Source of the DNA: JBEIHI01 sp964655245
GTDB lineage: Bacteria > Bdellovibrionota > UBA2394
DNA length: 38,521 bases
Direction of reading: 5' to 3'
NCBI GenBank assembly: GCA_964655245.1
Contig: CAZZLQ010000014.1
Coordinates: 1 to 38,521, forward strand
In this document: in pieces, positions 6,644-13,574 of the stretch
Layout: each line of letters begins with the position of its first letter
Numbering within the stretch: the first letter of the stretch is position 1
Program-made: the position numbers and the translations under genes
Notes under the pieces: generated by a model
Databases searched by the model: none
What the model saw: the letters and a program-made list of their open reading frames with translations, nothing else
What the model was told of the DNA's origin: nothing

Positions 6644-8104
6644 ATGGTGCGGCGGCATTTGGGCTCGAGATTTCTTCTGGCAATCTTAATCGTTTTTGGG
6701 GCCACTTCAGTCGAATCTCTTCATGCTTTTGAACCCAAACCCCCCTGTCACAAGGCCATCCAGAACATGGCAGTGGACCCAAGCCATGGTCTCAGCGAGG
6801 AAACGAAGCTTGCGCGAGCCCAGCTCCAACAATCGTACTTCTTTCACGGCTCTCGATACGATTCGAAAAACTCTGATAGCGCTACCGCGTTATTGAATGT
6901 ATTTCCCCCAGCGATTTCATTTAGCAACGAAGCAGAAGTTTGGGACTTCATTCGAGACCGGGCCCTTAGAGCGTCTTCTGAACAACCCGATCGATATGTC
7001 GTTTCAACCGGACTCCAGCAAAGCCTGGAGTTTCTGTTTGCAGGAGTACCCAAACTGATCATGACCGATGCCTATGGTCCAAACATCTCCGCATTCACCC
7101 TCCTCAGTGAAAAAGCAAAGCAACACACTAGTGCTGAGAGCTTCTTCAAAGAGGTTTCAACACAACTCCAAATCATCAAAAGCACCGGGGCAGGACCGTC
7201 AAGTTGGTTTGGAAGCCAGAATACCGTCGAAGACTTTCTGCAAGCTCTCAAGGACTATGGAGAAATTGGCTATCAAAAGTTTCGAGTGGCAGTCCTCAGC
7301 GGAAACGTCAAAGCTTTTCTGCAAGACCTTAGCGACTCTTTTTGGGGAAAGGATGTTCGACAAATGACCGACGGAAAAGCGCCGTCATTCATTTACACGA
7401 GTAACATCGGCAATTGGATCAATTCAAGCCACTGGGAGAACTACAATCGGAACCTACAGATTCTCTCGATTGATTTTGATGAAAAGCCCAAGTGGTTTGA
7501 TTTTTCCAATCGAAAGAAGATCTCATTCGGAAGTCTCATCGGACAAACGGGAGTACACTATACAGGCTTCACCTATGAGATCGGTCGCCTTTGGGATCTT
7601 CGACTGGGGCCAAGCACGCTTTTGGAAAATCAGTGGCCGAAGTATGGATTTAGCAAGGCAGCAAAGGAGACTTGGCAGCCCCTGTCGACGAAGGATCTTG
7701 AACCCCTCGATCGCTCCTATGTCCGGATCTTTTCCCAGCTTACCAACAAAGTTGCCTATGAAGGTCTTCTCAAACTTCATGAGCAATTCGTGATCATAAA
7801 CAACTTGAGCGGCTGGGACATAGAGGTTGCTTATGATCCTCGACTTCATCGGATTGAGGCGGCCAATCCCCCTCGGCCCGTCCTGGATTTGATTCAGCTT
7901 AAGGGAAGAAAGATTCGAGTAAAGTCTTTCAAAGACAATCAGATCATCGAACTCACTCTGAAGCACCCTCAGAAGATCATTCCAGATGGGGATGAATTCC
8001 TTTTGCGATGGAAAGTCACAAATCACGAAGGTCGATTGACCGAATTCACTTTCGATCCAAAAATTCATCAGGTTATTGAGGTTCTGACTCCGCCCTCACG
8101 CTAA
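6644..8104 (+). CDS. Exported protein of unknown function
   Basis: A 486-residue protein with an N-terminal signal peptide (basic MVRRHLGSR, then a hydrophobic run to about residue 28, followed by HAFEPKPP). The central part (about 100-280) has the feel of a nucleotide-fold domain: a TGLQQSLEF helix, then KLIMTDAYGPNISAF, a long helical stretch, YQKFRVAVLSGN, and later PSFIYTSNIGNWI. This order reminds me of proteins related to S-adenosylmethionine methyltransferase folds of the LIC_10091 type, but I could not find a clear glycine-rich SAM motif. The C-terminal 120 residues look like a beta-rich domain. ATG 6644 is chosen; GTG 6647 is equally possible. No firm family assignment. Confidence 0.7.
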   Translation: MVRRHLGSRFLLAILIVFGATSVESLHAFEPKPPCHKAIQNMAVDPSHGLSEETKLARAQLQQSYFFHGSRYDSKNSDSATALLNVFPPAISFSNEAEVWDFIRDRALRASSEQPDRYVVSTGLQQSLEFLFAGVPKLIMTDAYGPNISAFTLLSEKAKQHTSAESFFKEVSTQLQIIKSTGAGPSSWFGSQNTVEDFLQALKDYGEIGYQKFRVAVLSGNVKAFLQDLSDSFWGKDVRQMTDGKAPSFIYTSNIGNWINSSHWENYNRNLQILSIDFDEKPKWFDFSNRKKISFGSLIGQTGVHYTGFTYEIGRLWDLRLGPSTLLENQWPKYGFSKAAKETWQPLSTKDLEPLDRSYVRIFSQLTNKVAYEGLLKLHEQFVIINNLSGWDIEVAYDPRLHRIEAANPPRPVLDLIQLKGRKIRVKSFKDNQIIELTLKHPQKIIPDGDEFLLRWKVTNHEGRLTEFTFDPKIHQVIEVLTPPSR

Positions 8105-8141
8105 ACTGACAAGACCAAAGGCTCATCAAAGCGCCATCAAA

Positions 8142-8170
8142 TTGCTTGCTGCGGCACGATCGACTAGTGT
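8142..8170 (+). promoter_or_regulatory. Promoter of the 8177 gene, probably leaderless
   Basis: TTGCTT (8142-8147), 17-base spacer, TAGTGT (8165-8170), then exactly 6 bases to ATG 8177. TTCGGC before the ATG contains no Shine-Dalgarno. Confidence 0.55.
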
Positions 8171-8176
8171 TTCGGC

Positions 8177-8746
8177 ATGCCCAAAAAAGCGGCCCAGCAT
8201 CGCTATCGCTTCCACGACAACATTCATCATATTGATTTTCGTGTTTCAAGGGCCGAGCAGCTCTTTGATACGCGAGACCCATCTCCCTTTCGAGAGCGCG
8301 ATCTCGACGATGCCTTTGTGCGCTCTTTGGTAAGCAGCGCTCGGGAACTTGAAGGGCATGGTCCATACAAACTTTGTTTAGTCTTTGAGGGGGCTGCCAC
8401 AGAAAAGACTCAAGCCAAGGAAACCGTCGATGCCATTCATCAGTACTTTGCCTATGAAGCAGAGTTTGAAGAGAATGAGCTTAGGGCTCAGCGCACTCGC
8501 GGATTGGTCATTCTTATTCTCGGTCTTGTGTTCTTAGCTTTATGCACTGCGGGCGCCTTTTTTGTCCCTCGCACATTTCCAGGCGTGGCATCAGAAATTT
8601 TTGCGGAAGGATTAACAATTATTGGCTGGGTCGCACTTTGGGAGCCCCTAAGCATTCTCCTCTATGATTGGTGGCCGCTGTCACGAAAGATCGCTCTCTA
8701 TCGAAACCTCTCTCGCATCCCAATCGACATTGTTTCTGAAGCCTGA
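8177..8746 (+). CDS. Two-transmembrane hypothetical protein (WEP...DWWP family)
   Basis: A 189-residue inner-membrane protein. The first 105 residues are soluble and charged; residues about 110-130 and 142-163 are two membrane segments separated by a short loop, and the last 25 residues are again soluble. The segment WVALWEPLSILLYDWWPLSR at 151-170, a Trp-rich stretch at the membrane exit followed by a basic tail, is a pattern I have seen in unnamed conserved bacterial membrane proteins, but I know of no function. The start is set by a -10 box 6 bases before ATG 8177. Neighbours on both sides have their own promoter-like boxes, so it is probably a single-gene unit. Confidence 0.75.
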   Translation: MPKKAAQHRYRFHDNIHHIDFRVSRAEQLFDTRDPSPFRERDLDDAFVRSLVSSARELEGHGPYKLCLVFEGAATEKTQAKETVDAIHQYFAYEAEFEENELRAQRTRGLVILILGLVFLALCTAGAFFVPRTFPGVASEIFAEGLTIIGWVALWEPLSILLYDWWPLSRKIALYRNLSRIPIDIVSEA

Positions 8747-8773
8747 CGCCGGGCCGCGTAGTGACAACAGGCC

Positions 8774-8779
8774 TATACT
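8774..8779 (+). promoter_or_regulatory. -10 box of the GT2-TPR gene
   Basis: TATACT at 8774-8779 lies exactly 6 bases before ATG 8786. No good -35 is found at the expected distance. GAAAG before the ATG is at best a weak Shine-Dalgarno. Confidence 0.4.
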
Positions 8780-8785
8780 GAAAGT

Positions 8786-9943
8786 ATGGCTGATCGGCTT
8801 CCCATCTCGTTTTGCTATCTGATTCACGATGAGGAGCCCTTGTTTGAGCAATCGTTGGCTTCCGTTTTTGAGATTGCTGCTGAGATTATTGTCGTCGATC
8901 TCGGAGCTTCTCAGCAGATGAGAGAGACAGCGCTCAAGTTCACCACCAAAATTTCTGGCTTTGACTTCGAGTCTAACTTTTCAGCTGCCCGGAATTTTGC
9001 GGCGCAACTGTCCAATGAAGAGTGGATTTTCATGATCAACCCCGATGAGGTTCTTGATCAATCAAGCATCGAAGTCTTAACGACCGCCGCTCAACAGACG
9101 GATTTTTCTGCGTTTCAAGTGGTTCAGAGATCTTACACCAACAACGTTCATGCGATGGGATTTTGCTCGCGAGACTCCGCGCCATTTCCGATTCCCAAAG
9201 AGGCTGAGCACACTCGGGGCTATTTTGATCTTTTGCGGCCGGCCCTTTATCGAAATCTCTGTGATATCCAATGGCAGGGCGTGATAGGTGAGAGCATCTT
9301 ACCGAGCGTTCAAGCCTTAAAGCTCAGACACAGCATTCTCGGAATCACGCTTCATAAGTTCTGCCATCTCAAAACCGAACAGACGCTGAAGGCCGAAGTT
9401 CGAAGAATGCTTGAATTGGGGCTACTGCGCCTTAAGTTGGAACCAAGAGATCCCAACGCTTGGCATGACTATGCACAAACCCTTGCTCATTTGGGCGATT
9501 ACGCACGAGCGGAGTTGGCACTTCGAAAGGCTCTAGGCTTGAATCCAGATTGGCCCGAAGCTGAACTTCTCTTGGCCAGACTGCTCTTGATTTCCGAGAA
9601 GTTCTCAGAAGCCGAGATCGCCCTTCGACAACTGCGATTTCGATCCAGCTCACCCGCCGAAGTTCACGGCCAGCTTTCAACAGCCCTTCTCTATCAGTTG
9701 AACTTTGGTGAAGCCCTTCAGATGGCTAAAATTGCCTCTCAACTAGATCCAGATCTGTTTGTTGCCAACCTCAACTGCGGCATCATCTTTTATGAAAAGG
9801 GAGATCTCGGCACCGCCCACCAGTACTTCCAAAAAGCTTATCGGGTTAACCCCGAGGACCCCTTTGTTCAGGGCGCCCTGGAGCGCCTCAAGCTGGAGTC
9901 CTTCATGACACGCCAAGACAGCGCAAAGTGCCAAAATCATTGA
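8786..9943 (+). CDS. Family 2 glycosyltransferase-like domain fused to TPR repeats
   Basis: A 385-residue cytoplasmic protein. Residues 5-200 resemble a GT2 (GT-A fold) glycosyltransferase: an opening beta strand SFCYLIHDEEPLFEQSL, a second strand IIVVDLGAS, an FSAARNFA helix and a WIFMINPDEVL strand. In active members of this type the last motif is usually LDADE; here it is NPDE (85-88), so the first metal-binding aspartate is replaced by asparagine. Residues about 220-370 contain at least three TPR units (PNAWHDYAQTLAHLGDY, PDWPEAELLLARLL, PDLFVANLNCGIIFYEKGD). Such GT2-TPR fusions often act in cell-envelope or protein glycosylation. With the changed motif the enzyme may have altered metal use or be inactive. 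It stands alone, with only a -10 box for a promoter. Confidence 0.78.
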   Translation: MADRLPISFCYLIHDEEPLFEQSLASVFEIAAEIIVVDLGASQQMRETALKFTTKISGFDFESNFSAARNFAAQLSNEEWIFMINPDEVLDQSSIEVLTTAAQQTDFSAFQVVQRSYTNNVHAMGFCSRDSAPFPIPKEAEHTRGYFDLLRPALYRNLCDIQWQGVIGESILPSVQALKLRHSILGITLHKFCHLKTEQTLKAEVRRMLELGLLRLKLEPRDPNAWHDYAQTLAHLGDYARAELALRKALGLNPDWPEAELLLARLLLISEKFSEAEIALRQLRFRSSSPAEVHGQLSTALLYQLNFGEALQMAKIASQLDPDLFVANLNCGIIFYEKGDLGTAHQYFQKAYRVNPEDPFVQGALERLKLESFMTRQDSAKCQNH

Positions 9944-10102
9944 AAAAATGTCATATTTTTGACGCCATTTGATGCATAGCAAGTATGTCTTCTTTGCAGA
10001 TTGAGACCCCTTTACCTTGACTAGACCCTCTTAAACCCGCTTTAAAGCCCGCAGCCTTCGGGGCACACCCCTTGCTCTCTCTTCATGGTGAGGAGAATGA
10101 GT
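9944..10102. other. Intergenic region with weak promoter-like elements
   Basis: AT-rich first half followed by pyrimidine-rich sequence. TTGACG (9959-9964) and TTGACT (10017-10022) are good -35-like hexamers, but neither has a good -10 at 16-18 bases. A short GCC-TTCG-GGC hairpin occurs near 10055. No gene or terminator is convincing. Confidence 0.3.
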
Positions 10103-10669
10103 ATGGGTAAAGGACTGCGAGTCATGAAAGCCATCAAACAAATGATCGTGTTAGCTCTGATCTTAAGCCCCCTAGGAGCTCAAGCCTCCGAGGTCATTGG
10201 TTTACGATCCTGCGAACAGATCTCCCGAACCGCCCCCCGAGTTCAAGAAGCCCAGGCCGGCCAGCTTGTTGATTTTGTTTTCAATTCAAAGACAGCACTT
10301 CTCTACCCCATCGTCAGTATTGAATGGCGAGACGCTCAAGGCGCTGTGTATCGACAAGAACAAAAGGTTGAAGAAATCAGAGGCGGTCAGAACTTTTTTA
10401 CCACCTCAATTCCTGATTCTTTCCAGGCCGCTTCGCTAAAAATTTTGATCAATGATCAGCACTGCTATCAAACAGCCTTGAAGGTCAACACCGCTGTCGT
10501 GGCAAAGGCTCAACCGGAAGATGCATCCTCCCTTTTCTTTAGCGTTCGACCCAAGGTTAGCCCCATGTCCATGTTGCTGATGAGTCTTTTGATCTCTCTA
10601 GGTCTTCTTGCTCTCGTTCCCCAAAGAAAGACTTATCTTCTCAAAAGAAAATTGGCTTTGCCTGAGTGA
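10103..10669 (+). CDS. Exported protein with C-terminal membrane anchor
   Basis: A 188-residue hypothetical protein. The N-terminus has a signal peptide (MGKGLRVMKAIKQ, hydrophobic core, cleavage near GAQA). The middle is a small, probably beta-rich domain with two cysteines (in RSCEQ and QHCYQ) that could form a disulfide in the periplasm. Residues about 152-172 (SMLLMSLLISLGLLALV) are a single membrane segment followed by a basic tail (PQRKTYLLKRKLALPE), so the domain would be anchored with its C-terminus in the cytoplasm. ATG 10103 is preferred because AGGAG lies 7 bases upstream; 10085, 10097 and 10124 are other in-frame ATGs. The 3' end overlaps the convergent 7-TM gene by 37 bases. The family is not recognised. 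Confidence 0.7.
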   Translation: MGKGLRVMKAIKQMIVLALILSPLGAQASEVIGLRSCEQISRTAPRVQEAQAGQLVDFVFNSKTALLYPIVSIEWRDAQGAVYRQEQKVEEIRGGQNFFTTSIPDSFQAASLKILINDQHCYQTALKVNTAVVAKAQPEDASSLFFSVRPKVSPMSMLLMSLLISLGLLALVPQRKTYLLKRKLALPE

Positions 10670-11373
10670 TTCAGTGGCAGCTGAAACTTTCGCCTGGGTC
10701 GCATAAACAAAGCGGACATCAAACCGAGTAAAAACAGAACCCAAAAGACAAGCGTTGCCACGGAGTGCGTCGAACGAAAATCCCACAGACCTCCTCCATC
10801 AAGACCCTCAATCAACATTCTCAAGCCACACGTTCCTACGAGCCAGCACGACGCAAACACCATGCCTCGGATACGAGATGCATTGATGAACAAAAACCAG
10901 GAGAAGAGAATAGAAAGTGCATATCCAAAGGCCGCTGCTGATATCCCCAACTGGAAATCAGTCGATATCCCCCTCGTCGAAATTGCCGACAGCTGGGCAA
11001 ACGCTAGATCTACAGTGAGCACCCAAAAAACCGCGATCCAGAAATCGTAACGACGATAGGAAGGCATCGCGGTTTGCCGAAAGGATGGAAAGCTCGAAAG
11101 CCCCAAAAACATCAGGAGACTGCCGAGCGAAATCAGCACCGTGTGTTGTTGCCACTCCACTAAACCAAAGACCTGCCACGCCATTTGCAGGCCCACCGCT
11201 AGCGCGAGGCCAAAACCAACAAGGCCCAATTGATGGGTGGGTGGAAGCCTTCGAACCACAAGAAGCAGAGCCAGGAAATTGGCAACCCCCAGGACGAATA
11301 CCAAAACCGCTACCGTCCACAGAACCGGATCAGTCAGATTCCCTTGGAAAAGAACCACCTGATCGTTTTGCAT
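10633..11373 (-). CDS. Seven-transmembrane hypothetical protein
   Basis: A 246-residue integral membrane protein with seven clear hydrophobic segments (roughly residues 15-40, 49-71, 78-96, 110-130, 143-164, 168-188 and 205-228) and a basic, Arg/Lys-rich C-terminal tail (RPRRKFQLPL... LLRR). The loops are short. I do not recognise a signature motif; a sensor-type 7TM module or an uncharacterised transporter-like protein are possible, but nothing decides between them. ATG 11373 has AAAGG a few bases upstream. It is transcribed towards and overlaps the 3' end of the preceding plus-strand gene, and its start is divergent from dnaX, 117 bases away. Confidence 0.72.
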   Translation of the reverse strand: MQNDQVVLFQGNLTDPVLWTVAVLVFVLGVANFLALLLVVRRLPPTHQLGLVGFGLALAVGLQMAWQVFGLVEWQQHTVLISLGSLLMFLGLSSFPSFRQTAMPSYRRYDFWIAVFWVLTVDLAFAQLSAISTRGISTDFQLGISAAAFGYALSILFSWFLFINASRIRGMVFASCWLVGTCGLRMLIEGLDGGGLWDFRSTHSVATLVFWVLFLLGLMSALFMRPRRKFQLPLNHSGKANFLLRR

Positions 11374-11453
11374 GCAGCCTTTCTACCGAATGGCTCCAAA
11401 AAATCTGCTGGCCCGAAGTCCAAACCTCCCTTTACGGCCTTAAGCCATGCCGA

Positions 11454-11482
11454 TTGACGGCCCCCCCACCAACCGATAGACA
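11454..11482 (+). promoter_or_regulatory. Promoter of dnaX with little or no leader
   Basis: TTGACG (11454-11459), 17-base spacer, TAGACA (11477-11482), then 8 bases to GTG 11491. The predicted transcription start is within about two bases of the start codon, although AAGGG in the gap could also act as a Shine-Dalgarno on a longer transcript. Confidence 0.55.
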
Positions 11483-11490
11483 AGGGTTCT

Positions 11491-13173
11491 GTGGGAGAGA
11501 CTGAGAAACTCAACTTAGCTCGTAAGTACCGGCCTAGAAAGCTCGCCGAGGTCATCGGTCAGCCGCTTGCGAGTAAGATTCTTGCAGAGGCACTCAGCAA
11601 AGATCGCATTGCGCCGGCTTATTTGTTTTGTGGGCCTCGCGGAGTGGGCAAAACCACCTGCGCTCGAATTTTTGCGCGCGCTGCCGCCTGTACAAGCAAG
11701 TCTCTTGATCAACGACCATGTGATGAATGCTCATCGTGCAAGGCCATTTTGTCTGGCAGCTCAATGGACCTGATCGAAATTGATGGCGCCTCTCACACAG
11801 GAGTAGACGACGTTCGATCCATCATCGAGAGCGTTGTTTATCGTCCCTCCGTTGGACGCAGGCTGATTTATATTATTGATGAAGTGCATATGCTTTCAAA
11901 TGCTGCATTCAATGCACTTTTGAAAACACTCGAAGAGCCCCCACCGCACGCTCTCTTTTTGTTTGCGACAACGGAACAGGAAAAAATTCCCGCAACGATT
12001 TTATCTCGTGTGCAGCGGATTGAACTCAAGCGCATGAATATGCCGGAGATTCTCAGCAACCTCCGAATGATCTGCGAGAAGGAAAAGATCAAGGCTTCTG
12101 AAAATGTCATGGAACAGATTGCCGCTGCTGCCGATGGCGCGCTTCGAGACGCTCAGACTCTTCTTGATCAAATGATCCTGCTTTCGGGCTCTCGAAGTGT
12201 TCAAGACGATCTGGTTGATCAATTTCTGGGCACTATTGGAATTCAGCAAGAGCTTCAACTTTTGAAGTGGATTGCCGCACAGGAAGTCTCCTCTCTTCTT
12301 AGCAAGGTAGGAGAGTTTTTTGAAAAAGGAAAAGATCTTGAGGCGGTTCTCGGTCGACTTGTTCTTTGGACTCGATCACTTTTGATTGTGAAAGCCTCTG
12401 GCTCAAGTGAACTTGTTGAATCGGAAATCTCTTCAAGTGTTTTGCCTCAACTTCAAGAAGCATTTAAGTCCTGGGGCATTGAAGACCTTGATAGACTCTT
12501 TGAAGTTCTTTGGGCTGGAAAAGAGAGAATCAAAAAATCAGAAGTACCCCGAATCGTTTTGGAAACAACGTTGATTCGAGCAGCACGCATTATTTTGACA
12601 GAAGATCTTGCCGTTGTGATTAATCATCTTCGGTCAGGTGAAATCTCACACGCTCCAGCAAGGCCACCGATGAATACGTCCGCTGAAGCAGCGCCCACTC
12701 GACCTCGCCCCCCAGCTCCTAGTGCGCCAGCTCCCGCACGGCCCGCTGCACCAAAAGCTTCAGGACCGATTGAAACGGCTCAGGATCTTGTTCGAGAGAT
12801 CAAGACCAAGAGGCCCAGCTTAGCGGCTCTTCTTCAGTGCGCCGTAAAGCAGGACTTAAGTGGAGACACTTTGGAGATTCGCTTTCCCAATGGACACTTC
12901 GCCTTTAAGCAACTGTCCGAAAAGATCGTTCTTCGTGAGCTTGAGGAGCTCATTCAGGGGCTCACTCAAAACAAAGTTTCGAAACTCAATATTGTTGAAG
13001 CGGAACGAGAAGCCAGCGCACCCCCCACTCCCAAACCAGCAGCGTCTGCTGGTCGAAGCTTCATGAGTGATGCAAAAAAAGCGATCTTATCTGATCCGGA
13101 CATTCAAAAAGCCTCTGCTCTTTTGGGCGCTGAAGTGGAAAGCGTCACGATTGAGGGCATCAAAAACAAATGA
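11491..13173 (+). CDS. dnaX: DNA polymerase III subunit gamma/tau
   Basis: The clamp-loader ATPase of the replicative polymerase, 560 residues. The AAA+ core shows Walker A GPRGVGKTT at 48-56, a four-cysteine zinc site (C67, C77, C80, C83), Walker B IIDEVHM at 128-134, and the LSRVQR arginine-finger region near 171-176. A Pro/Ala-rich linker at about 390-425 separates the clamp-loader part from a C-terminal domain typical of tau. It begins with GTG 11491, supported by the promoter position. The cutA ATG overlaps its stop codon. Unlike many genomes, ybaB-recR do not follow. An A7 run near codon 528 could permit slippage, but would only change the last 30 or so residues, so a gamma form of E. 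coli type is not predicted. Confidence 0.96.
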   Translation: MGETEKLNLARKYRPRKLAEVIGQPLASKILAEALSKDRIAPAYLFCGPRGVGKTTCARIFARAAACTSKSLDQRPCDECSSCKAILSGSSMDLIEIDGASHTGVDDVRSIIESVVYRPSVGRRLIYIIDEVHMLSNAAFNALLKTLEEPPPHALFLFATTEQEKIPATILSRVQRIELKRMNMPEILSNLRMICEKEKIKASENVMEQIAAAADGALRDAQTLLDQMILLSGSRSVQDDLVDQFLGTIGIQQELQLLKWIAAQEVSSLLSKVGEFFEKGKDLEAVLGRLVLWTRSLLIVKASGSSELVESEISSSVLPQLQEAFKSWGIEDLDRLFEVLWAGKERIKKSEVPRIVLETTLIRAARIILTEDLAVVINHLRSGEISHAPARPPMNTSAEAAPTRPRPPAPSAPAPARPAAPKASGPIETAQDLVREIKTKRPSLAALLQCAVKQDLSGDTLEIRFPNGHFAFKQLSEKIVLRELEELIQGLTQNKVSKLNIVEAEREASAPPTPKPAASAGRSFMSDAKKAILSDPDIQKASALLGAEVESVTIEGIKNK

Positions 13174-13481
13174 TGCTTCTGGTTTTTACAACCTGCCCCT
13201 CTCGATCACTCGCTCAAAAGCTCGCTCAAAAAATGGTCTCTCAGAAGTTAGCCGCTTGCGCCCAGGTAAGCTCACCCCTCGACAGCTTCTTTTGGTGGAA
13301 GGGCCGGGTCACAAAGGCCAAGGAATTTTCGATTTGCTTCAAAACGACAGCCAAAAACTACAAGCGCCTCGAAGCCGCTCTATCGAAGGCACATCCCTAC
13401 GAAGTTCCCGAAATCATCGCCCTCAAGGTCCACTCCGGCCTTTCATCGTATCGACGTTGGATTGCCTCCAGCGTGGCCTAA
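13170..13481 (+). CDS. cutA: CutA1 divalent-ion tolerance protein
   Basis: A 103-residue CutA1 family protein, a small trimeric ferredoxin-like-fold protein linked to copper tolerance in E. coli and of unclear biochemical role elsewhere. Family features are all present: FTTCPS at the start, the KLAACAQV strand-turn, SFFWWKGRV, EFSICFKTT, and the diagnostic HPYEVPEI near residue 75, followed by the YRRWI end. The ATG overlaps the dnaX stop in an ATGA arrangement (13170-13173), so translation is coupled. No link between clamp loading and metal tolerance is known; the coupling is most simply explained by operon packing. Confidence 0.95.
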   Translation: MMLLVFTTCPSRSLAQKLAQKMVSQKLAACAQVSSPLDSFFWWKGRVTKAKEFSICFKTTAKNYKRLEAALSKAHPYEVPEIIALKVHSGLSSYRRWIASSVA

Positions 13482-13520
13482 GAACCCCTTATAACCCATC
13501 AAGAAGATCTGGGTATTTAG

Positions 13521-13548
13521 TTGATCCCAGACTAAACGTGTTTATCTT
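13521..13548 (+). promoter_or_regulatory. Candidate promoter of the lon-purH-purD unit
   Basis: TTGATC (13521-13526), 16-base spacer, TATCTT (13543-13548), leaving a leader of about 20 bases that contains AAGGAG at 13556-13561. No convincing heat-shock sigma-32 promoter was found upstream of this lon. Confidence 0.35.
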
Positions 13549-13574
13549 GCTGTTTAAGGAGAACGTTTAGAGCC

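Noticed and set aside
13072..13083. A run of seven A residues in dnaX as a programmed frameshift site for a gamma form
   Set aside because: It is near the end of the gene, has no following hairpin or Shine-Dalgarno-like stimulator, and would alter only about 30 residues.
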